Below are positions 18,171 to 27,040 of a DNA stretch of 64,000 bases, piece by piece. Below the pieces are notes generated by a model. That model saw only the letters and a program-made list of their open reading frames with translations. It was not told the origin of the DNA and made no database searches. The stretch's first letter is position 1. Each line of letters opens with the position of its first letter. A program made the translations under genes and the position numbers. This DNA is from Verrucomicrobiaceae bacterium (lineage in GTDB: Bacteria; Verrucomicrobiota; Verrucomicrobiia; Verrucomicrobiales; Verrucomicrobiaceae): NCBI GenBank assembly GCA_016795465.1, contig JAEUHK010000078.1:1-64000 (forward strand). Direction: 5' to 3'.

Positions 18171-18297
18171 GCGACCAGAATTGGCAAGCATTGGGCAAAA
18201 CCTGCCCGAAAAGTTATAGTTTTTATAGAATTATCTTTTCGTTATGTTTTCTGAGGGATACTTTATTCGGTAATCTGAATAGTCCACCTCCCTCCCC
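18171..18297 (+). promoter_or_regulatory. AT-rich upstream region of the haloperoxidase-like gene
   Basis: The stretch of about 18211-18290 is much richer in A+T (tatagtttttatagaattat) than its surroundings and should hold the promoter of the gene at 18298. A small gggca/tgccc hairpin near 18190-18206 could end transcription of the FmdB-like gene. I cannot choose a single -35/-10 pair. Confidence 0.35.
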
Positions 18298-19716
18298 ATG
18301 CAACGCAGCCGCTCCTTCATCGCTCTAGCCTTCGTCGCTGCCACCTCCGTGCTTCGTGCGGATGTGGTGACTGAATGGAATTCCATCATGCGCCAGACGT
18401 TCGCGGCGGAGGCGAGTTCTGCGGCCCCACCGATCAATTCTCGCACGATGGGCATGCTTGGCGGAGCCATGTTTGACGCCGTGAATTCCGTTAACCGGAA
18501 CTATCAGTCGTATCTCGGCTATTTTGACCCCACCACGGCCGGAATAGGGATCGATATGGAGGCCGCCGCTGCGACGGCCGCTTACAACACGCTGACCTCA
18601 ATCTACACGGATCGCTATGGTGCTGGCAATCCCTATCTGTCCAACTTCACTACGCTCTACAACACGCAGATGTCAGGCATCTCTGCCGGTGATGCCAAGA
18701 CTCGCGGGATGGAGGTGGGAGCTGCGGCTGCCACAGCCATGATCGGTGCACGTGCGAATGATGGTTGGAATGCAGCCACCACCTACAGCCCCCAGCCCTT
18801 CGGCACCGTTGGCCGCTGGCAGCCTGGAACGAATCCTGGAGCCTGGGGAGCTAGCACCGGCACATTTCTCTATTCGCAGTGGGCTAACGTGACGCCTTTC
18901 ACCCTTAACAGCCCCAGCCAGTTCCGCCCGGGTGGCCCCGCTGGCCTGAACGGCACCACGCCTGCTGATTACCAAGCGTGGGTCCAGAGCCCTCAATACA
19001 CGGCTGAGTTCAATCAGGTCAAAAGCCTCGGAAGCTCCACTAGTTCCACCCGCACAGCCGATCAAACCGTGATCGCCTACTTTTGGGTCGATGGCCCCGG
19101 TACTGCCTCGCCTCCCGGCCACTGGAATCGCATCGCGCAGAGCATCTCGGCGTCCGCCGGCCTGAATCTGGAGCAGAACGCACGCCTTTTCGCCCTGCTA
19201 AATCTGGCCGAGGCTGACACGGGAATCGCTACCTGGGAGGCCAAGGTCTATTTCGACAACTGGCGGCCCATGCTTGCGATCAACACCGCGGACACCGATG
19301 GAAATCCGGACACCCTCGTCGATGCAACCTGGACTCCGTTGATTCCTACTCCTTCTTTCGGTTCTTACACCAGCGGTCACAGTGCCTTCAGCATGACAGG
19401 AGCGGCGGTTCTAGCTTCCTTTTTCGGCACAGACAATATAACCTTCACTGCAGATTCCGAGTCCCCCTTCCTTCCCGTTGGTTACACACGCACCTTCAAC
19501 AGCTTCAGCGAAGCCGCCGAGGAGGCAGGCATGAGCCGCATCTATGGCGGCATTCACTGGATGTCTGACAACACGGATGGAGCCACCCTCGGTGCTGCTG
19601 TGGCAACTCACATCACGGATAACTTCCTTCTGCCCGTGCCAGAACCCACCGGAGCACTTTTGATCGGCTCTGCAGGCCTGCTCTTCCTCCTGCGCCGTCG
19701 TTCACGCCTCGGCTGA
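18298..19716 (+). CDS. Vanadium-dependent haloperoxidase-like (PAP2 superfamily) PEP-CTERM protein
   Basis: A 472-residue exported protein with signal peptide (MQRSRSFIALAFVAATSVLR). The C-terminal half carries the vanadate/phosphate-site blocks of the PAP2/vanadium haloperoxidase fold: PTPSFGSYTSGHSAF (SGH near 358) and SRIYGGIHWMSDN near 412-424, with the conserved Arg and His. An extra block, VYFDNWRPMLAI, supplies the K/R-rich part only weakly. The last 20 residues are a PEP-CTERM sorting signal: VPEP, a hydrophobic span, then RRRSRLG. Thus it is exported and cut by an exosortase-type system not present in this window. Could be a phosphatase rather than a haloperoxidase. Confidence 0.85.
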   Translation: MQRSRSFIALAFVAATSVLRADVVTEWNSIMRQTFAAEASSAAPPINSRTMGMLGGAMFDAVNSVNRNYQSYLGYFDPTTAGIGIDMEAAAATAAYNTLTSIYTDRYGAGNPYLSNFTTLYNTQMSGISAGDAKTRGMEVGAAAATAMIGARANDGWNAATTYSPQPFGTVGRWQPGTNPGAWGASTGTFLYSQWANVTPFTLNSPSQFRPGGPAGLNGTTPADYQAWVQSPQYTAEFNQVKSLGSSTSSTRTADQTVIAYFWVDGPGTASPPGHWNRIAQSISASAGLNLEQNARLFALLNLAEADTGIATWEAKVYFDNWRPMLAINTADTDGNPDTLVDATWTPLIPTPSFGSYTSGHSAFSMTGAAVLASFFGTDNITFTADSESPFLPVGYTRTFNSFSEAAEEAGMSRIYGGIHWMSDNTDGATLGAAVATHITDNFLLPVPEPTGALLIGSAGLLFLLRRRSRLG

Positions 19717-19721
19717 GGCGT
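19704..19721. terminator. Hairpin at convergent gene ends
   Basis: Perfect 7-bp stem acgcctc (19704-19710) and gaggcgt (19715-19721) with a 4-nt loop. It contains the stop of the haloperoxidase-like gene (19714-19716) and reaches the stop of the opposite gene (19721-19723). No U-tract. Same layout as 8682-8698. Confidence 0.5.
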
Positions 19722-20941
19722 CATTTCACCTTCACGGCGACCATTTTATCCGAGTCGCGGGCAAAGAGCACTCCATCCGTAAACGCGGCATGGCTGCGAT
19801 GGCGGAGGCCCATGATCTGGGTGGTGCTCAAAAGCTCAAACTTGGCCGGCTCAGCCTTCACGACCCAGAGCTCTCCGCGTTCGGTCACGACGAGCAGCTT
19901 TTCCTGAACGCGGATCAATGTGCCGCCGGGCACGCTCATGGGAGCCTCCCACTTCACGGTGCCATCGGCGCCTGAAACACAACGCAGCACGGCCCCGCTT
20001 TCCTGCCGTCCGTGAAAGCCGTAAAGATGCCCGTCATGCCAGACTGGGGTTGAGTAATGGCAGTCGAGCGCCTCGCCCTTGTTCCAAACGTTCGTGAGCA
20101 CCTTCTTCGACTTGTCCCACTGCCAGATGCCCGCACCCACATCGTAGCAGGCCGAGAAAAACAGACGTCCGTCCCCACAAGCGAGCGGCGTGGCGGCATT
20201 CACGCTGGCTTCCATTTCCGCACGGAAGCGCTCATCGGCCAGCACCTTGCCATCAGCGGCTTGCAGGACTGAAATGCCGTTCCGAGTAAAAAACGCCGCC
20301 ACGGAGGCATCGCCCGGCATCACCACACCCGAGGCATAGCCCGCCTCATGCGTTGTGGCTTTCCAAAGCAGATGCCCATCCTTCGCATCGAGGGCGATGA
20401 TACCTGCGCCGTCTTCCCCGCCCACGTTGAGGAGCACTTTGCCACCCATCACGAGAGGCGAGCAAGCACGGCCAAAGAACCCCTGCGGTGATCCGACCTC
20501 CTTCACGGTATCAAAGCTCCACACGAGCGAGCCATCGGCCAGTTTCAGGGCCTCCACGCGACCTTCCGGCCCGTGCGTGAAGACCATCCCGTCCATGACC
20601 GCAGGCACCGCACGTGGACCATTGTCGAAGCCAAAACTATCGCGGTAGTCGGTGCTGTAGCTGTGTTTCCAGATCGTTTGCCCATCGGCGGCCTTCAGAG
20701 CCTCCGTGATCATCTCATCGCCCACGCGATGAAACACGATTACCTGTCCATTAACAATTACCGGGCCAGCAAAGCCGCTGCCGAGCTCTTTTTTCCAAAG
20801 CGTCACCGCCTCCTCGCTGCCATCCACCGGCTTTTCGGATGCCGCGGCACTGCCGTCGCGATTCGGGCCAAGGAATTGCGGCCAGTCCGCGGCGAGCGTG
20901 GTCAGGCTGAGACATCCAAAAAGCAGCAAAAGGGACTTCAT
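19721..20941 (-). CDS. Secreted PQQ-type beta-propeller protein
   Basis: A 406-residue exported protein with a signal peptide (MKSLLLLFGCLSLTTLA) followed by DWPQFLGPNRDGS, the usual start of the many Planctomycetota/Verrucomicrobiota 'PQQ-like domain' proteins. Repeated blades show AxDGxxxW patterns such as KAADGQTIWKHSY, KLADGSLVWSFD, DAKDGHLLWKA and SGADGTVKWEA. No enzyme residues for PQQ or calcium binding are evident, so it is more likely a scaffold or binding propeller than a dehydrogenase. It is 30 bp downstream of ybeY on the same strand. Confidence 0.82.
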   Translation of the reverse strand: MKSLLLLFGCLSLTTLAADWPQFLGPNRDGSAAASEKPVDGSEEAVTLWKKELGSGFAGPVIVNGQVIVFHRVGDEMITEALKAADGQTIWKHSYSTDYRDSFGFDNGPRAVPAVMDGMVFTHGPEGRVEALKLADGSLVWSFDTVKEVGSPQGFFGRACSPLVMGGKVLLNVGGEDGAGIIALDAKDGHLLWKATTHEAGYASGVVMPGDASVAAFFTRNGISVLQAADGKVLADERFRAEMEASVNAATPLACGDGRLFFSACYDVGAGIWQWDKSKKVLTNVWNKGEALDCHYSTPVWHDGHLYGFHGRQESGAVLRCVSGADGTVKWEAPMSVPGGTLIRVQEKLLVVTERGELWVVKAEPAKFELLSTTQIMGLRHRSHAAFTDGVLFARDSDKMVAVKVK

Positions 20942-20971
20942 GCGCCCAGCCTGCCCGGAGCCGCGTGAAGA

Positions 20972-21442
20972 TCAAGACGCGCTTCCCACCTTTGCGAGTG
21001 CTTCCTGCAAAATGCCAGCCTGCACGCGAGCCATCGCCTCGGCCTCGGCCTCCTCTTCATCATGCCAGCCAGCGAGATGCAGCAGGCCATGAATCGCATA
21101 AAGAGCCAGCTCATGATCCAAAGGCTGCCCGTGCTCCACCGCCTGCCGGGCGGCGGTTTCCGTGCTGATGAGGATCTCACCATGATGAAACGTGATCACA
21201 TCCGTCGGCGTGGGATCGTCGAGGAATTCGCCATGCACGCGGGCGATCTCGGCATCATCCACCAAGGTGATCTCCACCTCATCCAGTGTGGCCAAAACGG
21301 CATCTTCACGCTCTTTCCCCTTCGCGAGACACGCCGGCATGGATGCCTTCACGAGACGGCGCAGCCATGGGAGAGGCACTTGAAGGGCCTTTTGCCGGTT
21401 GTAGAGCACCGCTTTCGGCACGGGCGTTCGTTTGGCAGGCAT
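20972..21442 (-). CDS. ybeY: Endoribonuclease YbeY (16S rRNA 3'-end maturation)
   Basis: A 156-residue zinc-dependent RNase of the UPF0054 family, needed for 16S rRNA maturation and ribosome quality control. The signature HxxxHLxGxxH is present as HGLLHLAGWHDEEE in the C-terminal third. Upstream blocks EITLVDDAEIARVHGEFL and PTPTDVITFHHGEILIS match the family. Its ATG overlaps the stop of the 7TM-HD gene by one base (TGATG), so translation is coupled. The neighbourhood pgpH-ybeY is conserved in many bacteria, which supports the call. Confidence 0.95.
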   Translation of the reverse strand: MPAKRTPVPKAVLYNRQKALQVPLPWLRRLVKASMPACLAKGKEREDAVLATLDEVEITLVDDAEIARVHGEFLDDPTPTDVITFHHGEILISTETAARQAVEHGQPLDHELALYAIHGLLHLAGWHDEEEAEAEAMARVQAGILQEALAKVGSAS

Positions 21443-23160
21443 CAGGCAGCGGAAGCAGGCGGCGTTTTGCGGCGCGAACGCTTCTTCACGCTCGCCTCGG
21501 CCTCCGGACCGGCAAACGAAGCCTCGACGATCTTCATCGACGCTGTCGTCGGAGGCTCGGCTGGACCGGCGAAGACCGGTTTCGGCTCATCACGCTGGAT
21601 CATCGTGGTCGGAGCGGCCTCCACGGCCTTCTGATACTTGATGCGGCCGTGCATCATGCTCAGCAGCGTCTTGCAAAAGCTCGCCTTCACCTTCGCCAGC
21701 TCAGCGATGGTCAGGTCACACTCATCGAGCTGGCCATCGAGCATGCGGGCCTGCACGATTTCGCTCACCATTGTCTCAATGCGGGAGGCGTTCGGTTTCT
21801 CCAGCGTGCGCGAGGCGCTCTCCACGGCATCTGCCAGCGAGATGATGGCCGCCTCTTTGAACTGCGGCTTCGGCCCCGGATAGCGGAAGACCTCCTCGCT
21901 CACCTGCGGGACATCGTCTTCCTTCGCCTTGTCCTGCTCCACGAGGCGCAGCATCTCGGCCTTTTGATCGAGGGCTTGACGGTAGAAATACCACGCCAGC
22001 GAGGTGCCGTGATGCTGCTCGATCACATCGATGATACGCGAGTTGAGGTTGTGCTTGATGGCGAGGTCCACGCCGTCCTTCACATGCGCAATGATCACGA
22101 GGGCGCTCATGCGAGCGGTGAGATCCTCATGCGGATTCACCGCCGGATCCATGTTCTCGATGAAGTACTCCGGCTTCGAGAGCTTGCCGATGTCGTGAAA
22201 GTAGGACGACACCCGGCACATCGTGGCGCTGGCGCCGATCGTTTCGGCCGCTGCTTCGGACAGATTCGCCACCACGAGGCTGTGATGGTAGGTGCCGGGA
22301 GCCTCGATGGAGAGGCGGCGCATCAGCGGATGGTTCAAATCGGCCAGTTCCAGCCAGCTCACCTCGGTAGTCACTCCAAAAAGCTGCTCCAGCACCGGCA
22401 GGAAACCGCCCACGACCATGCCGGTGAGCACGCCGATCACGAACGGCACACCGATCATGCGCGTGATCTTCACCGATTCCATCAAACCGGAAGCCTCATG
22501 CAGCATCAGCGAGAACACCGCCGCAGCCACACCCGCATACAGGCCGGCACTGAAAAGGCGGTTACGCTTCCGCACGCGATTCGTGAACACCACCGCGAGA
22601 AAGCCCAGCAGCGATGAAGTGGCCAGGTAAGTGATCGGATTGAGCACGCCGCCAAACACCATCGAACCGAGCAGCGTGGAGTAAATGGCCCCAAAGAGCC
22701 CGATTTTCCGACCGAGCATCACCGAGAGCACCAGCGGCGCAAAGACATGCGGCACCGCCATCCCCAGCAAAGCCGGTGGCCAGCCCTGGCTGCCACCGAA
22801 GTCGATCACGATGGCCCCCAAAACGAGATGCAGCAGCAGCGTGCCGAGCACGAGCAGCAGCGTGGCGTTCTCCTCCATCTCACATTGCAAAGCCACGCGT
22901 TGATGGACAACAAGAGCCGTGCCGATAGCACCCACGCTCAGCCAATCGAGGAAATCGGGAGGCGGCACGCCCTCCGCCAAGGTGGCGCCGACTCTCAGCA
23001 AGATAGCGAGGCCGATGAAGAACAGCACATACACCGCCACCGTCGCCGCCGGATGCGTCCGAAGTTCATCAAAGAGATCTCCCTCCTGATGCTTCCGCCG
23101 CGTTTTACCGCAGGAAAGCCCCTGGCGCTGCAATCTGGCCCTGCGGATGGAATCAAACAT
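21442..23160 (-). CDS. 7TM-HD family membrane phosphohydrolase (PgpH-like)
   Basis: A 572-residue membrane protein. After a basic N-terminus (RRARLQRQGLSCGKTRRKHQ) come about eight hydrophobic segments between residues 45 and 320, the 7TMR-HD membrane part. The cytoplasmic HD domain follows: TYHHSLVVANLSEAAAETIG, SSYFHDIGKLSKPEYF (metal-binding His-Asp), then IIAHVKDGVDLA and IIDVIEQHHGTSL. PgpH-type proteins hydrolyse cyclic-di-AMP. The large periplasmic domain of classical PgpH (700+ residues in total) is absent here, so this is a short version. The start at 23160 (MFDSIRRARLQ) is preferred over an in-frame upstream start. Confidence 0.85.
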   Translation of the reverse strand: MFDSIRRARLQRQGLSCGKTRRKHQEGDLFDELRTHPAATVAVYVLFFIGLAILLRVGATLAEGVPPPDFLDWLSVGAIGTALVVHQRVALQCEMEENATLLLVLGTLLLHLVLGAIVIDFGGSQGWPPALLGMAVPHVFAPLVLSVMLGRKIGLFGAIYSTLLGSMVFGGVLNPITYLATSSLLGFLAVVFTNRVRKRNRLFSAGLYAGVAAAVFSLMLHEASGLMESVKITRMIGVPFVIGVLTGMVVGGFLPVLEQLFGVTTEVSWLELADLNHPLMRRLSIEAPGTYHHSLVVANLSEAAAETIGASATMCRVSSYFHDIGKLSKPEYFIENMDPAVNPHEDLTARMSALVIIAHVKDGVDLAIKHNLNSRIIDVIEQHHGTSLAWYFYRQALDQKAEMLRLVEQDKAKEDDVPQVSEEVFRYPGPKPQFKEAAIISLADAVESASRTLEKPNASRIETMVSEIVQARMLDGQLDECDLTIAELAKVKASFCKTLLSMMHGRIKYQKAVEAAPTTMIQRDEPKPVFAGPAEPPTTASMKIVEASFAGPEAEASVKKRSRRKTPPASAA

Positions 23161-23296
23161 AGTTTGGGAGGGGAGTGGGGCGTAGAAACTAGCCGAAGTC
23201 CACGATTTGGACAAGTCCGGCCTTGTGACCGCCTCGGTCGTGGGGAGGGCGAAAGGCCGTTTTGTGCCATTTTGAGCCTAAAACTCCCCTTCCAGG

Positions 23297-24151
23297 CTAC
23301 TTTGCTGCCGCTTTAAAGAAGCCGCGTTGCTTCTCGCTGATGGGCAGGCCGAGGCGTTCCATCACTTGGAGCATGTCCTCCCACACCTGGCGCTTCGCCT
23401 GCATGCCACCGTTCATCTTTTCCTCCCGCAGAATGTAGCTGGGATGGTAGGTGACCATGATCGGCGTGCCTTGAAACTCGTGAAACTGGCCACGCAGCCG
23501 GCCCACCGAGCCTTCGAGGCCGAGTCCCTTCGACGCGGTGGCTCCGAGTGCCACGATGACCTGCGGCCGGAGGATGTCGATCTCCGTCAGCACGAAGGGC
23601 AAACACGCCGCCATCTCCTGCTCGGTGGGTGCCCGGTTGGCGCTGCCTTGATTGTCCATCGCCGGACGGAACTTGCAGATGTTGCTGATATAGACCTGCG
23701 AGCGTTCGAGGCCCATCGCCTTGAGGATGCCGGTGAGTTTTTGACCTGCGGGGCCGACGAAGGGCTCGCGTTGCCGTTCCTCTTCCGCTCCCGGGGCCTC
23801 GCCGATGAGCATCAGCTTCGCATTCGGATCGCCCACCGAAAAAACCATCGTCTGGCGCAGCGAGCCAAGCTGGCGGGCTGGTTCCCATGTCTCCGCCATT
23901 GCCACCAACGAGGCGATTTTTTCGGCGTTGGAGTTCCCGGAAGGCGTGAGCAGGCTCACGCGGGACTTCGTCGGCTCCGGCGGACGTTCGAGGCTCTCAC
24001 GAGCCGCCACAGGCGCTTCCACCTTCGGCTCTGGACGCCCCGAGATAGCGGCTTTACCAAACGCACCCGGCCGCAGCAGCACATGCGTCTCTCCTTTTGA
24101 CTGGCGATGCAAAAGGTGGTCGCGAAGGAGTGCGGCAGCAGCGGTGGACAT
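23297..24151 (-). CDS. Family-4-like uracil-DNA glycosylase
   Basis: A 284-residue DNA-repair glycosylase. Motif A is GEAPGAEEERQREPFVGPAG (from residue 117) and motif B is HPSYILR at 236-242, both diagnostic for the type 4 UDG group. About 90 N-terminal residues are variable and Pro-rich. Classical family-4 enzymes carry a [4Fe-4S] cluster held by four Cys; here the N-terminal CxxC region (about 93-100, RQLGSLRQ) has no Cys, while two remain (C159 in NICKFRP and C183 in AACLPF). So the cluster is probably absent or incomplete. Monocistronic, reading toward the 7TM-HD gene. Confidence 0.88.
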   Translation of the reverse strand: MSTAAAALLRDHLLHRQSKGETHVLLRPGAFGKAAISGRPEPKVEAPVAARESLERPPEPTKSRVSLLTPSGNSNAEKIASLVAMAETWEPARQLGSLRQTMVFSVGDPNAKLMLIGEAPGAEEERQREPFVGPAGQKLTGILKAMGLERSQVYISNICKFRPAMDNQGSANRAPTEQEMAACLPFVLTEIDILRPQVIVALGATASKGLGLEGSVGRLRGQFHEFQGTPIMVTYHPSYILREEKMNGGMQAKRQVWEDMLQVMERLGLPISEKQRGFFKAAAK

Positions 24152-24157
24152 GGTTGA

Positions 24158-24239
24158 AATGACGAAACCAGAATGACGAATGCCGAATGAATGTCGAATG
24201 CGGAAATCATTCGTCCTTCCTCATTCTGGTTTCGTCATT
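24158..24239. repeat. 19-bp perfect inverted repeat of the 'GAATGACGAA' family
   Basis: Arms aatgacgaaaccagaatga (24158-24176) and its exact inverse (24221-24239). The gap holds more copies of the core gaatgacgaatg / gaatgtcgaatg. The right arm contains the stop codon of the permease gene (24235-24237). The same catt-cgt-catt words recur at 49509-49552 and 56794-56856, so this is a dispersed family. Confidence 0.75.
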
Positions 24240-25368
24240 GCCTCCGGCTCAGCCGCATGTCCATCCATACCGCCAGAATGAGCACTGAGCCGCGGGCGAT
24301 GAATTTATGCTCGGGCTGCAAGGACATGAGCGTCATGCCATTGATGAGCGCCGTCATGATCATGGCTCCCAAAAGCACGCCGAGCACCGTGCCGCGGCCA
24401 CCGCGAAGACTCACCCCGCCGATCACACACGCGGCAACGGCATCCAGCTCCATCAACTCGCCGACCGTGGTGGTCGAGGAGCCGGCGTAGGCGGTTTGCA
24501 TGAAGCCCGTGATCGCCACGATGCCGCCCATGCAGCCAAACGCGGCGATCACCGCCCGGTTCACCGGCACGCCGGAAACGAGCGCGGCCTCTGCATTGCC
24601 GCCGATGGCATACAAATGCCTTCCGAGCGCCGTGTGCTGCGTGATCACATACACCGCAAAACTCACCACGCCGAGAATCAGCGACGGCAGCGGGATGCCT
24701 CGAAATTGACCCGTGACGAGCACAAACAAGGCAATCGCCTGCGCCGCGATGAAAAGCCGCAAAAACATCATCTCCGGGCTGTCGGCCTCGAAACCATGCT
24801 CGAGGCGTTTTTTCCTCGCCAGCACCTGCGTGACGACCAACGCGACCACGAGCACCTCCGCCAGCGCCCAGCCCAGTGAGGTCGGCAGGTAGTAGGTGGT
24901 GAGCAGCGAATACGCATTCGTCTGGCCACCGGGGGCGACAGGCACGGTGGCGTTGTCGATCACCTGCCAGAACAGGCCTTTGAAAATCAAAAGAGCCCCC
25001 AATGTGACGATGAAGCTCGGCATGCGTTCTTTGACAATGAAGGCCCCCATGCCCAGCCATATTGAAACACCCGCCAGCAGGCCCAAAAGTAGCGAAACCG
25101 GTGCCATGAGCTCGTGATGAAACACGAACACGCTCGCGATGCCGCCCAGCAGCCCCACGCCGCTGCCCGCGGAGAGGTCGATGTGTCCCGGCAGGATGAT
25201 GAGCAGCATGCCCATCGCCAGCGTGGCGGTGATCGAGAGCTCCACCATGAGGTTCGAGAGGTTTCGAGCACTCAAAAACTCCGGCGCGGCCACGGCAAAA
25301 AACGCCATCACGGCCAGCAGGGCCAAAGGAATGGAAAAATCTCGAAGCGAAAGCCGCGGTCGGGTCAT
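24235..25368 (-). CDS. ABC sugar transporter permease (XylH/RbsC-like), orphan
   Basis: A 377-residue integral membrane protein with about ten hydrophobic helices. Family features include PGHIDLSAGSGVGLLGGI near residue 60 and the C-terminal block FGCMGGIVAITGFMQTAY, followed by DAVAACVIGGVSLRGGRGT, which is the EAA-like cytoplasmic loop of ribose/xylose-type permeases. It imports a monosaccharide with an ATPase and a binding protein, but neither is adjacent. The long central loop and the LARKKRLEHGFE segment match xylose permeases (XylH) better than ribose ones. Its stop codon sits inside the inverted repeat at 24158-24239. Confidence 0.85.
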   Translation of the reverse strand: MTRPRLSLRDFSIPLALLAVMAFFAVAAPEFLSARNLSNLMVELSITATLAMGMLLIILPGHIDLSAGSGVGLLGGIASVFVFHHELMAPVSLLLGLLAGVSIWLGMGAFIVKERMPSFIVTLGALLIFKGLFWQVIDNATVPVAPGGQTNAYSLLTTYYLPTSLGWALAEVLVVALVVTQVLARKKRLEHGFEADSPEMMFLRLFIAAQAIALFVLVTGQFRGIPLPSLILGVVSFAVYVITQHTALGRHLYAIGGNAEAALVSGVPVNRAVIAAFGCMGGIVAITGFMQTAYAGSSTTTVGELMELDAVAACVIGGVSLRGGRGTVLGVLLGAMIMTALINGMTLMSLQPEHKFIARGSVLILAVWMDMRLSRRQ

Positions 25369-25412
25369 GCCGCGAGACTAGAGAAGGCCCGCGCCGCTTC
25401 CAAGCACCATTT

Positions 25413-25967
25413 TCAAACGCCCATCACCCCGAGCATCGCTGCGCAGTCCATCACCTCGATTGCCCCCCGCTCCAGCAGGCCTCGCAGAGCAGACCGCGGG
25501 TAAAACTCCACCGCCAGCTCCTCCGTGTCGTCATGCGGCGGCTCCTGGACCTTCGTCAGCCCTTTCGCGTGCACAAAGTGGGCGTGCCCGCAGCCGTAGT
25601 TCGCATGCACGACCATCTTGGCCTTCACCGTCCATTCGCGAGCGATGTATCCAGTTTCCTCCAAAAGCTCCCGCTTCGCCGCGGTGATCACATCCTCGTC
25701 CGCATCCACCGCCCCGCCGGGAAATGTCAGCGTCACCTGCCCCACGCCCTGCTTGTAAACCCGCCCCAGCAGCACCTGCCCATCATCCGTCTCGGCGAAC
25801 AGGATCGCGTAATCACTCATCCAGATGGCATGAAAGTCCGGGATCGTCCGCCCGCTCGGCAGCAGCACCTCATCCTGCGTCACCTCCAGCCACGGCCGCC
25901 CCGGATAGACTACCTTTTGCGAGACGATGGTCCAGTTACGGGCGTTGGGAGCAGGGCGAGTGGGCAT
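25413..25967 (-). CDS. Nudix hydrolase (ADP-ribose pyrophosphatase-like)
   Basis: A 184-residue Nudix protein. The Nudix box GX5EX7REUXEEXGU is intact: GAVDADED, ITAAKRELLEETGY. It is preceded by WLEVTQDEVLLPSGRTIPDF and VLLGRVYKQGVGQVTLTFPG, as in the ADP-ribose or sugar-nucleotide pyrophosphatases. The start at 25967 (MPTRPAPNARNWTIV) is preferred; a longer in-frame start at 26063 would run through the promoter of the divergent ABC operon. Substrate is not certain. Confidence 0.85.
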   Translation of the reverse strand: MPTRPAPNARNWTIVSQKVVYPGRPWLEVTQDEVLLPSGRTIPDFHAIWMSDYAILFAETDDGQVLLGRVYKQGVGQVTLTFPGGAVDADEDVITAAKRELLEETGYIAREWTVKAKMVVHANYGCGHAHFVHAKGLTKVQEPPHDDTEELAVEFYPRSALRGLLERGAIEVMDCAAMLGVMGV

Positions 25968-26021
25968 GTGACGAGTCTTGTAGGTTCCACCAGCCCTTAG
26001 GGCAAAAGTTTGATTCAAAGA

Positions 26022-26048
26022 TTGTCTTTGGAGCGGGGCCATTATAAA
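26022..26048 (+). promoter_or_regulatory. Candidate promoter of the Gld-like ABC operon
   Basis: A -35-like ttgtct (26022-26027) and a -10-like tataaa (26043-26048) are separated by 15 bp, somewhat short. The AT-rich -10 is distinct in a GC-rich setting. It would give a leader of about 25 nt before the ATG at 26081. Confidence 0.35.
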
Positions 26049-26080
26049 AGGCAGATTCTCCACTCTCCTTCCCTTTCCCC

Positions 26081-27040
26081 ATGATAGATGTCCACAAGCT
26101 CACCAAGCAATACGCCGGTCGCACGGCGGTGGACGGCATCAGTTTCAAGGTGGAACCGGGGGAGATTGTGGGCTTCCTAGGTCCGAACGGGGCCGGGAAG
26201 ACGACCACGATGCGCATTTTGAGCGGTTTCATGCCGGCGACCTCCGGCAGCGCCCAAGTGGCGGGCTTTGATGTGTTCCGTGACTCGCTGAAGGTGCGGG
26301 GATCGGTAGGCTACATGCCGGAAATGGCCCCGCTGTATGTGGACATGAAGGTGAAGGAATACCTGCGCTTCCGGGCGGAGCTGAAGGGCCTGAGCGGGCG
26401 GACGATGCGTCGCCGCGTGGGCGAGGTGATGGAGCTGTGCGGGATCACGGATGTACGTCGCCGCCTGATCGACAACCTTTCCAAAGGCTACCGCCAACGC
26501 GTGGCGCTGGCAGATGCGCTGGTGCATGACCCGAAGCTTCTCATTCTCGACGAGCCGACGAACGGCCTCGATCCGGTGCAGATCCGGCAGGTGCGCGAGC
26601 TGCTGCGGGATCTGCGCTCCCGTCACACGGTGCTGCTTTCCACCCACATCCTGCACGAGGTCGAGCAGGCCTGCGACCGCGTGGTGATGCTGCACCGCGG
26701 CCGCATCCTGGCGGATGACACGCCAAAGAACCTGGCCACCCAATTGAAGACCTCGACGCTGGTGCATGTGGAGCTGGAAACGGCGGACAAGGAAGCGGCG
26801 GCGAAGCTGGAGAAGATCAACGGCGTGCGGAAGTGCAATGAAGAAGCCGCGAACGGCAGCCCTTGGCGGCATCTGATGCTGCGGGTGGAGCCGGGCTTTG
26901 ACGTGCGCGAGGAAGTGCAAGCCTTGGCGGCCACGGAGGGCTGGAAGGTGCGCGAGTTGCACCGCGAGCTGCCAAGTCTGGAGGATGTGTTTGTGGAACT
27001 GGCCTCGACGGCTGAACCATTGAAGGGAGGACTGTCATGA
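26081..27040 (+). CDS. ABC transporter ATP-binding protein (GldA-like)
   Basis: A 319-residue ATPase. Walker A is GPNGAGKTTT near residue 34, the signature is LSKGYRQRVALADAL, Walker B is LLILDEPTNGLDP and the switch His is in LLSTHILHEVEQ. The extra C-terminal domain (about 220-319) is that of the DrrA/GldA type. It is the first gene of a four-gene operon with a permease, a GldG-like protein and a DUF4340 protein. That set is found in Bacteroidetes gliding loci and also in non-gliding bacteria. The stop overlaps the next start as ATGA. Substrate is unknown. Confidence 0.88.
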   Translation: MIDVHKLTKQYAGRTAVDGISFKVEPGEIVGFLGPNGAGKTTTMRILSGFMPATSGSAQVAGFDVFRDSLKVRGSVGYMPEMAPLYVDMKVKEYLRFRAELKGLSGRTMRRRVGEVMELCGITDVRRRLIDNLSKGYRQRVALADALVHDPKLLILDEPTNGLDPVQIRQVRELLRDLRSRHTVLLSTHILHEVEQACDRVVMLHRGRILADDTPKNLATQLKTSTLVHVELETADKEAAAKLEKINGVRKCNEEAANGSPWRHLMLRVEPGFDVREEVQALAATEGWKVRELHRELPSLEDVFVELASTAEPLKGGLS

